A stretch of DNA of 49,372 nucleotides from Acidobacteriota bacterium (lineage in GTDB: Bacteria > Acidobacteriota > Aminicenantia > Aminicenantales > Aminicenantaceae), in contig DAOVDI010000006.1 in the NCBI GenBank assembly GCA_030669585.1, forward strand, positions 1 to 49,372, read 5' to 3'. The position numbers were made by a program, and so were the translations under genes. The notes under the pieces are model-generated. The model saw only the letters and a program-made list of their open reading frames with translations. It made no database searches and was not told the DNA's origin. Positions 25,858 through 34,570 of the stretch are shown piece after piece (within the stretch, counting starts at the first letter, position 1; each line of letters begins with the position of its first letter).

Positions 25858-26490
25858 ATTATCAGAAGACGCACATATTATCCCGGGAAGAGGAAGCAGA
25901 AGCCAAACAGGATCAACGAAATGATAAGAGTAGAAGAGGTAAGAATCATTGATGATGAGAAGAAGCAGCTGGGGATCATGCCCACTTCTGAGGCTTTGGC
26001 CTTGGCAAAGGACAGGGGATATGATCTTGTTGAGGTGGCGCCACAGGCTGAGCCTCCAGTCTGCCGGATCATGGACTACGGCAAGTACCTGTATGAAATT
26101 CATAAAAAAGCACATGAAGCAAAAAAGCATCAAAAACAGATTCAGGTCAAGGAAATTAAATTCCGGCCGAAAATCAGTATACACGATTATAATTTTAAAA
26201 TGCGGCATGTTCAGAGATTTCTTAATGACGGAAATAAAGTCAAAATCACGGTTATGCTCCGTGGAAGAGAAAAAGCAAAACCTGAATTGGCTAGATTGAT
26301 TCTGGATAGAGTTTTTGAAGATACCAAAGATATCGGGCGCCAAGACGGAAGTATCCGCACTCAAAGCTGGGCCATTTCTGCCCTGTTGAGTCCTACGAAG
26401 TCAGGAGGAAAAGATGCCAAAACAAAAGACACACAAAGGAGCCCAAAAGAGGTTCAAAGTAACAGCAAAAAAGAAGATCGTTCGGAGTAA
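25858..26490 (+). CDS. infC: Translation initiation factor IF-3, non-AUG start
   Basis: IF-3 binds the 30S subunit and enforces start-codon choice. The first in-frame ATG (25921) would cut off the conserved N-terminal stretch. Reading upstream gives [21 protein letters not shown], the usual IF-3 beginning, starting at ATT 25858 or ATC 25861 just after AAGGAGG (25848-25854). This is the rare-start arrangement known from E. coli infC, where IF-3 represses its own translation. From ATT the product is 210 aa. The N and C domains are both present ([29 protein letters not shown]). The tail from about residue 184 overlaps rpmI by 77 bp in another frame. Confidence 0.93.
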   Translation: MIRRRTYYPGKRKQKPNRINEMIRVEEVRIIDDEKKQLGIMPTSEALALAKDRGYDLVEVAPQAEPPVCRIMDYGKYLYEIHKKAHEAKKHQKQIQVKEIKFRPKISIHDYNFKMRHVQRFLNDGNKVKITVMLRGREKAKPELARLILDRVFEDTKDIGRQDGSIRTQSWAISALLSPTKSGGKDAKTKDTQRSPKEVQSNSKKEDRSE

Positions 26491-26614
26491 AGCATATAAA
26501 AGCCATATTCTCACAAAAAAGTCAGCAAAAAGAAAAAGGGAATTGGGCAAAGCCGGTATTATTAGTGACGCAGATCGGAGCAGGGTCAAAAAGATGCTGC
26601 CATACGACTTTTAG
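26414..26614 (+). CDS. rpmI: Ribosomal protein L35
   Basis: This 66-aa basic protein of the large subunit starts [21 protein letters not shown] and contains [13 protein letters not shown] and a C-terminal [13 protein letters not shown], all typical of bL35. AGGAGG lies 5 nt before its ATG, inside infC. The order infC-rpmI-rplT is conserved in bacteria. Confidence 0.97.
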   Translation: MPKQKTHKGAQKRFKVTAKKKIVRSKAYKSHILTKKSAKRKRELGKAGIISDADRSRVKKMLPYDF

Positions 26615-26706
26615 ATTTTTTGTCCAAGCGTTTATTGGGAATATTTTATGCTGATTGTGAAGTATAGATATATTCTTCCATGGGATTTTAGCAGAAGGAG
26701 ATAACG

Positions 26707-27063
26707 ATGCCACGAGTTACAAGAGGAATAAGAAGGCGCAAAAGAAGATCAAAGATCTTAAAACTCGCGAAAGGATTTTGGGGAGCGAGAGGACATAATT
26801 ATAAGACAGCCAAGGAGGCTGTTGAAAAATCTCTCCAGTATTCCTATAGGGATAGAAGAACCAAAAAAAGAGATTTCAGACGGCTCTGGATCATCAGGAT
26901 CAAAGCGGCAGCCCAAAGCAACGGGCTTTCCTACAGCCGCTTTATTCACGGCTTGAAAAAAATGAACATCGAGCTCGACCGGAAGATACTGGCCGATATC
27001 GCTGTCAATTCACCTCAAACTTTCATGCAGTTAGTACAGAAAGTCAAGAAAGAGAGCGCTTGA
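26707..27063 (+). CDS. rplT: Ribosomal protein L20
   Basis: This 118-aa protein is an early-assembling 23S rRNA-binding protein of the large subunit. It starts [20 protein letters not shown] and contains [20 protein letters not shown] and [16 protein letters not shown], characteristic of bL20. AAGGAGATAACG precedes the ATG. In several bacteria L20 represses this operon by binding its mRNA. The 92-nt gap after rpmI could hold such a site, but I can draw only weak pairings there. Confidence 0.97.
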   Translation: MPRVTRGIRRRKRRSKILKLAKGFWGARGHNYKTAKEAVEKSLQYSYRDRRTKKRDFRRLWIIRIKAAAQSNGLSYSRFIHGLKKMNIELDRKILADIAVNSPQTFMQLVQKVKKESA

Positions 27064-27081
27064 TCGACTCTATATAGTCAG

Positions 27082-28116
27082 ATGAAGGATCTAAAAAGTA
27101 AGATAGAACAGTATCGAAAAGAATTTGAAGAAGCGGTATCCGAGGTCCGTGATAGTGCTGCGCTTCAAAAACTCCGGAATCTTTATTTAAGCCGGAAAAA
27201 AGGCTATGTGGCCGGTCTTATGGATCAGCTCAAAACTCTGCCAAATGAAGCAAAGCGTGATGCAGGCCAGTTGATCAATACGTTCAAAGATCATATCCAG
27301 GCCGAGCTTCAGAAGCTTCAAGATACATTTCAGAAGCAAAAAAAGTATGTTAAAGCTGTGGACCTCACTCTTCCCGGCACAAAGTGCTACTGGGGCGCCC
27401 CTCATCCTTTGAGAGTATTTCAGGAAAAAATGGAAGATATTTTTTTACGAATGGGGTTTTCTATCGAGGATGGTCCAGAGATAGAGACGGATTATTACAA
27501 TTTTGAGGCACTGAACTTTCCTCCCCACCATCCGGCACGGGATGATTGGGACACACTTTATATCAATGATGACCTGCTGCTCAGGACGCACACCTCTCCC
27601 GTTCAGATACGGGTGATGGAAAAGAAAAAACCTCCTATCAGGATCATCATTCCCGGAAAAGTTTTCCGAAAAGAAACTCCTGATCCAACCCACGCTCCTA
27701 TGTTTTTTCAAATGGAAGGACTGGTCGTTGATCTGGGCATCACATTTGCCGATCTAAAAGGTACCCTGGACTTTTTTCTGAAAGCCATGTTTCATAACAA
27801 GATCAAGATCCGCTTCAGGCCAAGTTTTTTCCCCTTTACGGAACCCTCTGCTGAAGTGGATATCAGCTGTACAGTTTGTAATGGAAAGAAAGACGATTGC
27901 CGGGTGTGTGGAGGTACCGGTTGGGTAGAAATTTTGGGAGCGGGAATGGTCGACCCCCAGGTTTTAAAGAATGTTAATATCGACCCAGAAAAATATTCCG
28001 GTTTTGCCTTCGGGATGGGGATAGACCGGACGGCGATGTTTGAGTATCAAATTCCGGACATGAGATTATTTTATGAGAATGATCTGAGATTCATACGAGA
28101 GTTTTCAAGAAAATGA
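27082..28116 (+). CDS. pheS: Phenylalanyl-tRNA synthetase alpha subunit
   Basis: This 344-aa catalytic subunit of the alpha2-beta2 enzyme charges tRNA-Phe. An N-terminal coiled coil (about 1-95) binds tRNA. The class II core includes PHPLRVFQEKMEDIF, KVFRKETPDPTHAPMFFQMEG (motif 2) and FGMGIDRTAMFEY (motif 3). A four-cysteine insertion (Cys263, Cys266, Cys273, Cys276; CxxC...CxxC) lies between FTEPSAEVDIS and GTGW and may bind zinc; related insertions occur in some other bacterial PheS proteins. The gene begins 18 nt after rplT and overlaps pheT by an ATGA. Confidence 0.96.
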   Translation: MKDLKSKIEQYRKEFEEAVSEVRDSAALQKLRNLYLSRKKGYVAGLMDQLKTLPNEAKRDAGQLINTFKDHIQAELQKLQDTFQKQKKYVKAVDLTLPGTKCYWGAPHPLRVFQEKMEDIFLRMGFSIEDGPEIETDYYNFEALNFPPHHPARDDWDTLYINDDLLLRTHTSPVQIRVMEKKKPPIRIIIPGKVFRKETPDPTHAPMFFQMEGLVVDLGITFADLKGTLDFFLKAMFHNKIKIRFRPSFFPFTEPSAEVDISCTVCNGKKDDCRVCGGTGWVEILGAGMVDPQVLKNVNIDPEKYSGFAFGMGIDRTAMFEYQIPDMRLFYENDLRFIREFSRK

Positions 28117-30161
28117 AAATAAGCGTGAACTGGTTAAAGAACTATATCGAACTGGATTTGTCCACCTCTGAGCTTATAGACAGTATGGAGAGCATCGGTC
28201 TTATGGTGGAAAGCTGGGAAGAAAAGGATGATGATCTCATCGTGGACCTGGAAACATATGCCAATCGACCGGACACCCTGGGACACCTGGGTATTGCCCG
28301 AGAACTTTCTGTTAAACTCGATCTTCCTTTAAAAGAACAGAGTTGGCCGATATCAGAGATTGGCATTGAGACATCGGATCTGATCGACATTCATATCTCG
28401 GACGAAAATCTTTGTCCCCGTTATACCGGGATCATCGTAAAGGATATCCAGATCGGCCCTTCTCCGGATTGGCTAAGGCGGAGGATCAAGGCGATAGGCC
28501 TGAATCCAATTAATAATGTCGTGGATGTCAGTAATTATGTACTTTTCTCCACGGCCCAGCCTATTCATACATTCGATCTTGCCAAATTGGAGGGAGGAGA
28601 AATTATTGTCCGAGAGGCGTTCAAAGGAGAGCGATTAATAAGCCTGGAGGGAAATGATATATCCCTGACTCCGGAGATGCTTGTTATCGCGGACAAAAAG
28701 AAACCGGTTGCTCTGGCTGGAATCATTGGGGGCGAAGAGACAGCCGTTTCTGACTCAACCACGGATATTTTCATTGAGAGTGCGTGTTTTGATCCTGTTT
28801 CCATAAGAAAAACAGCGAAAAAAATCGGGGTTCAAACAGATGCATCCTATCGATTTGAAAGGGGCGCGGATATATCCTTCCTACCGCAGGCAGCCATGAT
28901 GACGGCTTCCCTTTTGGCCCAGTTCGGAGGAAAGACAACCAAGAGTCTCGTTGATGTCTTCCCAAACCCGAAAAACGAAAAATCAGTGGTTCTTCGCCAC
29001 CACAGGATCAAAGAACTTCTTGGGTTAGATATCGAGGAAGAGTTCATTACAAGAACAATTGCCATGTTGGGATTTAGTATTGATCAGCAGCAACAGAAGA
29101 TCTGGCAGATAAAAGTCCCTTCTTTCAGGATTGATATAGAACGGGAGGCGGATATCATTGAAGAAATCGCCAGGTTCTATGGATATGACAAAATTCCTTT
29201 AACTCTTCCTCCTTTGAAAGAACTGGAGCCGGGAATGGATCAGGAGCGGGTCCGTATCAATGAGCTTCGGCAAATGATGTTACATTCCGGGTATGACGAG
29301 GTTGTGAATTTCAGTTTTAATGATCCGGCAAAAGAAATGGTTTTAAAAAGTGGAAAAGTCCCTATCCCAATCCGAAATCCGATTTCCACGGTGACTTCTC
29401 TCTTGCGGACCACCCTGATCGGTGGACTTTTGGAAAATGTTGCTTGGAATATAAACAGAGGCGCTGATAGAGTGCATATTTTTGAAGTGGGAAAGACTTA
29501 TTTCAGTCAGGGAGACAACACTCATGAAGAACAAACTCTTGCATTTGTAACAACAGGTTTTGTTGGATTTGAGCACTGGCAGAAGAAAAGAAAGAAGGCG
29601 GATTTTTTTCACTTGAAAGGGACATGTGAAGCGTTGATGTCGCAGCTAGGTTATGAGTCCTTTTCATTTAAGACAAAGGAAGTGGGCTTTTTTGAGGAGG
29701 AACAAGCACTATTATTACATTTAAAAGGAGAGAAAGTCGGTTGTCTCGGCATGATCAAAAGAGAGATTCTTGATGCCTATTCTATAAAAAGAACGGTTTG
29801 GGCTGCCGAGTTGAATCTAAGTAACCTTTTTCAGAAACAGCATCAAACATTTCATTTTTCGCCAATTGGACGATTCCCCAGTGTGAGCCGTGATGTGTCC
29901 TTTATCGTTGATCAGGATGTTCGCTATCAGGATATCAAGCAGACTGTGGAAAAACTGTCAATTCCTTTTTTAGAGTCATTTTATCTGCAAGACAGGTTTA
30001 TGGGTTCCCCTGTTCCTAAAGGAAAAGTGAGTCTTTCATTTCGATTTATTTTTCGTCATCCAGGTAAGACTCTTCTTGCAGAAGAAGCAGATTCATACCA
30101 GACGCAGATCATCAATGCTTTAAAAACCGGTTTTCATTTTCTTTTGAGGGAGGAAGAGTAA
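28113..30161 (+). CDS. pheT: Phenylalanyl-tRNA synthetase beta subunit, lacking the tRNA-binding OB domain
   Basis: This 682-aa subunit carries editing and tRNA-recognition parts of PheRS. The usual N-terminal MKISVNWLKNYIELD is present, but around residues 35-42 the sequence jumps from GLMVESWEEKDDD straight to VDLETYANRPDTLGHLGIAREL. About 110 residues of the EMAP-II-like OB domain, present in the roughly 795-aa E. coli protein, are missing. B3/B4 editing (about 95-270), B5, the core-like domain and the C-terminal FDX-ACB domain (about 588-682, GRFPSVSRDVSFIVD) are intact. Both junction sides are in frame and well conserved, so this looks like a natural short form rather than damage. Confidence 0.94.
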   Translation: MKISVNWLKNYIELDLSTSELIDSMESIGLMVESWEEKDDDLIVDLETYANRPDTLGHLGIARELSVKLDLPLKEQSWPISEIGIETSDLIDIHISDENLCPRYTGIIVKDIQIGPSPDWLRRRIKAIGLNPINNVVDVSNYVLFSTAQPIHTFDLAKLEGGEIIVREAFKGERLISLEGNDISLTPEMLVIADKKKPVALAGIIGGEETAVSDSTTDIFIESACFDPVSIRKTAKKIGVQTDASYRFERGADISFLPQAAMMTASLLAQFGGKTTKSLVDVFPNPKNEKSVVLRHHRIKELLGLDIEEEFITRTIAMLGFSIDQQQQKIWQIKVPSFRIDIEREADIIEEIARFYGYDKIPLTLPPLKELEPGMDQERVRINELRQMMLHSGYDEVVNFSFNDPAKEMVLKSGKVPIPIRNPISTVTSLLRTTLIGGLLENVAWNINRGADRVHIFEVGKTYFSQGDNTHEEQTLAFVTTGFVGFEHWQKKRKKADFFHLKGTCEALMSQLGYESFSFKTKEVGFFEEEQALLLHLKGEKVGCLGMIKREILDAYSIKRTVWAAELNLSNLFQKQHQTFHFSPIGRFPSVSRDVSFIVDQDVRYQDIKQTVEKLSIPFLESFYLQDRFMGSPVPKGKVSLSFRFIFRHPGKTLLAEEADSYQTQIINALKTGFHFLLREEE

Positions 30162-30162
30162 A

Positions 30163-30423
30163 TTGACAAGTGAAATTGAAAGAATTAAGATTCTAGAGGC
30201 GAAAATATCTCATGTTGTCGACTACATCAATAAGATTTTGTCGGAAAACGAGAAACTAAAGCAGCAGGCCAAAGAACTCAGAACAGAAAAAAAAGAATTC
30301 GAAGAAAAGCTGGGGAAGGCCCACAAGCTTGATGAAAATTTAAAAAAATATCACAAAGAAAGAGAGGTTATAAAAGAAAAAATTGAAACTATTATCAGTC
30401 AAATAGACCAGTTGGGAATATGA
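30163..30423 (+). CDS. Small coiled-coil protein, ZapB-like
   Basis: This 86-aa protein is almost entirely predicted coiled coil: hydrophobic residues recur in heptads among Lys/Glu (IKILEAKISHVVDYINKIL; KKEFEEKLGKAHKLDENL). The TTG start at 30163 follows GAGGAAGAG and lies 1 nt after the pheT stop. It overlaps zapA by an ATGA. Position and composition suggest a ZapB-type partner bridging ZapA at the division ring. This is inferred from context, because coiled coils alone do not identify a family. Confidence 0.7.
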   Translation: MTSEIERIKILEAKISHVVDYINKILSENEKLKQQAKELRTEKKEFEEKLGKAHKLDENLKKYHKEREVIKEKIETIISQIDQLGI

Positions 30424-30749
30424 AAGAAAGAATTATTGAAATCGAAGTTTATGGACAGAAATATAAAATAAAGGTCAAAGGGGAAGAAGATGAAAAATAC
30501 ATAAGCCATCTTACTTCTTATCTTGATCAGAAAATGCGAGAAGTTGCTATAAAATCAAAATCTGCAGATACTGTGAAGATTGCAGTTTTAGCAGCAATGA
30601 ATATCGCAGATGAATATTTGGTTTGTCAAAAGAGGTTGGATCAACTTAATGAAGTATTGAGGCATATGGAGAATGAAATAGAAAGCATAGAAAATCATCT
30701 TCTCAAAAAAGGATTTACAGACAAGCATATTGAAGAGGCAATGAAATAG
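30420..30749 (+). CDS. zapA: Cell division protein ZapA
   Basis: This 109-aa protein binds and bundles FtsZ at the division site. The N-terminal head (IEIEVYGQKYKIKVKGEEDEKYISHL, about 4-30), the helix with TVKIAVLAAMNIADEYL and the C-terminal coiled coil (about 70-100) match the ZapA family. Its translation is coupled to the coiled-coil gene by overlap. The order pheT-zapB-like-zapA-rny is a recurring bacterial arrangement. Confidence 0.9.
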   Translation: MKERIIEIEVYGQKYKIKVKGEEDEKYISHLTSYLDQKMREVAIKSKSADTVKIAVLAAMNIADEYLVCQKRLDQLNEVLRHMENEIESIENHLLKKGFTDKHIEEAMK

Positions 30750-30791
30750 ATTGATTAATTCAGTATATCGAATACAAAAAAGCCGTTCAAA

Positions 30792-30869
30792 AGTTTGGTT
30801 TGCGGAAAGTTGCCAGAGAGTGAAAAACTGAGATCCTTCCGACTTTAATCTCCTTTGACACTCCGAACT
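30792..30869 (+). promoter_or_regulatory. Predicted structured leader between zapA and rny
   Basis: AGTTTGG (30792-30798) can pair with CCGAACT (30863-30869), with one G-U. Inside it, CGGAAAG (30803-30809) pairs with CCTTCCG (30835-30841) apart from one mismatch, leaving a large one-sided bulge rich in pyrimidines. The outer stem ends exactly where the rny Shine-Dalgarno AGGAGGTG (30870-30877) begins. 6S RNA genes are often found next to zapA, but the 120-nt gap is short for one, so I call only a structured RNA or leader. Confidence 0.35.
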
Positions 30870-30883
30870 AGGAGGTGTTCAAA

Positions 30884-32446
30884 GTGAATACAGCGTATTT
30901 ACTCTTAGCGTTTATATTAGGATTGTTAGCAACATCTGTTGTTTTTATCCTGGTCAAAAAGGCTTCAGGCGCACGCTCTGTTTTCAGAGCCCAGCATGAA
31001 GCCGAAGATATTATCAAGAAAGCCGAGGAAGATGCCGAAAAGACTAAAAGAGAGGCGTCTATTCTGGCAAAAGAAAAGTTCCTTAATCTCAAGTCAGATT
31101 TTGAAAGACAAACCCACGACAGAAGGCATAAGATCAATGAAACAGAGCGGAGACTTGTCAAAAAGGAAGAACATCTCGAGCGCCGGGTTGCCAATCTTGA
31201 GAGAAGGGAAAAAGATTATTCAGTAAAAGAAAATCAGCTTTATTCTAAAGAAAAGGAAGCAGCTAAAAAAAAGCAGGAATACCAAACGATAATCGAAAAA
31301 GAATTGAAGGAGCTGGAAAGAATAGCCGGCATATCACAGGAGGAAGCAAAAAAAGAGCTTCTTAAAAAAATTGAAGATGAAGCCAAGCTGGAAGCCGTAA
31401 AGGCGGTCCGGAAGATCGAAGAAGAAACACGAGAAAAAAGTCAGGCCATTGCCAAGGATATCATAAGCCAGGCGATTCAACGGTCTGCAGCGGAACATGT
31501 TGTGGAAACAACTGTTTCGGTGGTCGATCTTCCTTCCGACGACATGAAGGGCCGGATCATTGGAAGAGAGGGCCGCAATATTCGCGCTTTGGAACTGGCC
31601 ACTGGAGTCGATATTATTGTGGATGACACACCGGAAGCTGTCATCCTGTCCAGTTTTGATCCGATTCGCAGAGAGATGGCTCGGTTGGCAATTGAAAAAC
31701 TCGTTTTGGATGGCCGGATTCACCCTGCACGTATCGAGGAGGTTGTTGAAAACGTCAAGCGGGATCTGGAAGAGTCCATTAAACAAGAAGGAGAAACAGC
31801 TATTCTGGATCTCCGGGTCCAGGACATACATCCCGAGTTGGTCAAACTCTTGGGAAAGCTGAAATATAGAACAAGTTATGGGCAAAATGTCCTTCAGCAT
31901 TCCAAGGAGGTCGCTTTTCTTTCTGCATTGATGGCCAGAGAATTAGGACTAAATAGCAATGTTGCATTGAGAGCCGGACTGCTCCACGATATTGGAAAAG
32001 CGGTGGACAGGGAGTTCGAGGGGACGCATACGGAATTGAGTGTCGAATTGACACGAAAGTATGGAGAGAGCGAACAAGTCGTTCAGGCTATTGCGTCACA
32101 CCACCGGGATATAGATTTTCCATCCATTGAGGCAGTATTAGTCCAGTCTGCGGACACGTTATCTGCAGCCAGGCCTGGAGCCCGGCGTGAAATGCTTGAA
32201 ACTTATATCAAGAGACTGGAAAAGCTGGAAGGAATTGCGCATGATTTTGATGGTGTTGCTAAAGCCTTTGCTCTGCAGGCGGGAAGAGAGATCAGGGTCA
32301 TTGTGGAAAGCCAGAAAATCTCTGATGATAAGGCAGCGGTTATTGCAAAAGAAATCGCCCGGAAGATCAAAGATGAATTGGATTATCCCGGACAGATCAA
32401 GGTCACTGTCATTCGGGAAATGAGGTCTGTTGAATATGCCCGATAA
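30884..32446 (+). CDS. rny: Ribonuclease Y
   Basis: This 520-aa membrane-anchored endoribonuclease starts mRNA decay. An N-terminal membrane segment (about 3-24) is followed by a long coiled coil (about 35-180), a KH domain (MKGRIIGREGRNIRALE, near 225) and an HD phosphodiesterase domain with His368-Asp369 in LLHDIGKAVD. GTG at 30884 is the start: AGGAGGTG lies 6 nt before it, while the in-frame GTG at 30875 falls inside that ribosome-binding site. It is followed by ymdB with a short overlap, as in Bacillus. Confidence 0.95.
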   Translation: MNTAYLLLAFILGLLATSVVFILVKKASGARSVFRAQHEAEDIIKKAEEDAEKTKREASILAKEKFLNLKSDFERQTHDRRHKINETERRLVKKEEHLERRVANLERREKDYSVKENQLYSKEKEAAKKKQEYQTIIEKELKELERIAGISQEEAKKELLKKIEDEAKLEAVKAVRKIEEETREKSQAIAKDIISQAIQRSAAEHVVETTVSVVDLPSDDMKGRIIGREGRNIRALELATGVDIIVDDTPEAVILSSFDPIRREMARLAIEKLVLDGRIHPARIEEVVENVKRDLEESIKQEGETAILDLRVQDIHPELVKLLGKLKYRTSYGQNVLQHSKEVAFLSALMARELGLNSNVALRAGLLHDIGKAVDREFEGTHTELSVELTRKYGESEQVVQAIASHHRDIDFPSIEAVLVQSADTLSAARPGARREMLETYIKRLEKLEGIAHDFDGVAKAFALQAGREIRVIVESQKISDDKAAVIAKEIARKIKDELDYPGQIKVTVIREMRSVEYAR

Positions 32447-33239
32447 AATCCGGGTTCTTTTTGTCGGGGATGTCATCGGCCGTCCAGGGAGAAGAGCCTT
32501 GAATCTTCATCTGCCGGCTCTTGTTGAAAAATATTCCCCATCGATCATTATTGGGAACGGGGAAAATGCCGCTGGCGGCATTGGGATAACGGAAGATGTA
32601 TGCCGGGAACTTTTTGGCAAGTTTGATGTGATCACATCCGGGAATCATATCTGGGACAAAAAAGAGGGTATCGAATGCCTGAAAAGGGAACCGCGATTAC
32701 TGCGTCCTGCCAATTATCCTGACAGGAATCCGGGAATGGGGGCCTATGTCTGTGAAGTTAATGGAGGGATAAAAGTTGGGGTTCTAAATCTTCAGGGGCG
32801 AGTATTTATGGAACCCCTGGAGTGTCCTTTCCGTGCAGCAGATGAATCTTTGGAAAACCTACGGATGCAGACAAATGTGATTATTGTTGATTTCCATGCG
32901 GAAGCGACATCAGAAAAGCAAGCCCTTGGCTGGTATCTTGATGGAAAAGTTTCTGCGGTTATCGGAACGCATACTCATGTTCAGACAGCGGATGAGAAGA
33001 TCCTCCCGGAAGGCACCGCATATTTGACAGATGCGGGGATGACAGGAGGATACAATTCCGTTATCGGGATTAAAAAGGAACAGGCAATCCAGAGATTTTT
33101 AACATCCAGGCCTCATCGGTTCGAGCCTGCAAAAGGCAGGTTGATCTTATCTGCAGTCTATCTGGAGATCGATATTCATTCCGGAAAGGCTCTGCGTATT
33201 AAAACTGAAAATCTCATAGGAAACAGCAGTGAAGAGTGA
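32436..33239 (+). CDS. ymdB: YmdB-family metallophosphoesterase
   Basis: This 267-aa calcineurin-like phosphodiesterase is of the family that includes Bacillus YmdB, active on 2',3'-cyclic nucleotides. Metal-site motifs appear in order: FVGDVIGRPGRRAL, GNGENAAGG, TSGNHIWDKKE, VDFHAEATSEKQALG and GTHTHVQTADE. ATG 32436 is preferred to TTG 32430 because of the spacing from GAGG. It overlaps the end of rny by 11 bp, a gene order conserved in distant bacteria and consistent with a joint role in RNA turnover. Confidence 0.92.
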   Translation: MPDKIRVLFVGDVIGRPGRRALNLHLPALVEKYSPSIIIGNGENAAGGIGITEDVCRELFGKFDVITSGNHIWDKKEGIECLKREPRLLRPANYPDRNPGMGAYVCEVNGGIKVGVLNLQGRVFMEPLECPFRAADESLENLRMQTNVIIVDFHAEATSEKQALGWYLDGKVSAVIGTHTHVQTADEKILPEGTAYLTDAGMTGGYNSVIGIKKEQAIQRFLTSRPHRFEPAKGRLILSAVYLEIDIHSGKALRIKTENLIGNSSEE

Positions 33240-34569
33240 TTCTCTCCTTCCGTCGGACAAGGTTTATTCCGTGTCTGAATTAACTCGTCTTATCAAGGCA
33301 CAACTGGAAAGCGCGTTTCCGATCGTCTGGGTTGAAGGGGAAATCTCCAATTTTTTCCGCCACTACTCCGGGCACCTTTACTTTACACTCAAAGATAAAA
33401 AGTGCCAGCTCCGGATGGTTATGTTCCGGTCCGATGCAGGCCGTGTTAAATTTGAACTTGAGGATGGGCTGCAGATCGTTTGCAGAGGCCGGATCAATGT
33501 CTATGAGCCCCGTGGAGAATACCAGCTTATGGCAGAATTCATTGAGCCTAAGGGAAAAGGGGCCTTGCAGCTGGCGTTTGAACAGCTCAAGGAGAAACTC
33601 AAAAAGGAAGGCCTCTTTGATAAAGAACGGAAAAAACCACTTCCCCTGTTATCTAAGATAGTAGGTGTAGTCACCTCTCCCCGGGGAGCTGCCATAATCG
33701 ATATCATCCGGACCCTGGAGCGGAGATTCGGCCGCACTCATATTGTTATTTATCCAGTCAAAGTTCAGGGGGAAGGAGCTTATAAAGAGATAGTGAAGGG
33801 AATCGATTTTCTTGGCCATCAGCCCGATGTTGATGTGCTTATTGTCGGACGTGGCGGAGGATCCATCGAGGATCTTTGGGCTTTTAATGAGGAGGAGGTT
33901 GCGCGTGCGATATTCCGGTGCCCGATTCCCGTTATCTCTGCGGTCGGTCATGAAGTGGATTTTACCATCGCCGATTTTGTTGCGGATGTCAGGGCATCCA
34001 CTCCCTCTGCGGCAGCGGAAATGGTCATTGATAAAGAACAATCTTTCATTGAGCGGACAGACAATTTAAAAAGACGATTGGGCCATCATTTGAAGTTTGC
34101 AGTACAGGTCAAAAAGCATGAGGTGTCGGCGCTGGTTCATAATCAAGCCTTTCAAGATTTTAGAGTCAGGCTTCTGAACCTGGAACAGAAAGTCGATGAT
34201 TGGGAGACAAGGGCATGGAATCATATAAGAAACCTCAGACAGCAGATCGCAGAAAATAAATCCACTGCAATGCGGTTGGAAGAAAAAATAGTTTATGTTA
34301 CCAAAAGCATGCTTCGGAACATGAAGGGCAGGTGGGAAAGGCTGTCTGTTGAGTTGAACGGCCTAAGCCCTTTAAACATTCTGAAAAAGGGATATTCTCT
34401 CTGCTGGAAAGAAGGCGAGATTCTCGTCAGAAAGATAGATGAGATCCAGAAAGAAGACAAGATCACGGTTTCATTTTTCAGGGGTGAGTTTACCTGTTTT
34501 GTCAGGAATGTTCATAAAAGCAGAACTATCGAATCCAGATTTATCGAAAAAGAAAAAAGGAGTTCTTAA
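33229..34569 (+). CDS. xseA: Exodeoxyribonuclease VII large subunit
   Basis: This 446-aa catalytic subunit of exonuclease VII degrades single-stranded DNA. The N-terminal OB fold (about 10-105) begins YSVSELTRLIKAQLE and has VWVEGEISNFFRHYSGHLYF. The nuclease domain includes VGVVTSPRGAAIIDII, DVLIVGRGGGSIEDLWAFNEE and PVISAVGHEVDFTIADFVAD. A long coiled coil and a C-terminal segment (PLNILKKGYSLCWKEG) complete it. The GTG start has AGGA 7 nt upstream and overlaps ymdB by 11 bp. The small subunit follows. Confidence 0.96.
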   Translation: MKSDSLLPSDKVYSVSELTRLIKAQLESAFPIVWVEGEISNFFRHYSGHLYFTLKDKKCQLRMVMFRSDAGRVKFELEDGLQIVCRGRINVYEPRGEYQLMAEFIEPKGKGALQLAFEQLKEKLKKEGLFDKERKKPLPLLSKIVGVVTSPRGAAIIDIIRTLERRFGRTHIVIYPVKVQGEGAYKEIVKGIDFLGHQPDVDVLIVGRGGGSIEDLWAFNEEEVARAIFRCPIPVISAVGHEVDFTIADFVADVRASTPSAAAEMVIDKEQSFIERTDNLKRRLGHHLKFAVQVKKHEVSALVHNQAFQDFRVRLLNLEQKVDDWETRAWNHIRNLRQQIAENKSTAMRLEEKIVYVTKSMLRNMKGRWERLSVELNGLSPLNILKKGYSLCWKEGEILVRKIDEIQKEDKITVSFFRGEFTCFVRNVHKSRTIESRFIEKEKRSS

Positions 34570-34570
34570 A

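Noticed and set aside
26300-26490. Frameshift near the end of infC
   Set aside because: The current frame still gives the family-like [12 protein letters not shown] ending, so the long tail is better explained by a late stop.
30750-30883. 6S RNA gene (ssrS) next to zapA
   Set aside because: The gap is about 120 nt before the rny ribosome site, shorter than normal 6S RNA, and I could not draw the full closing stem and central bubble. Kept only as an unnamed structured leader.
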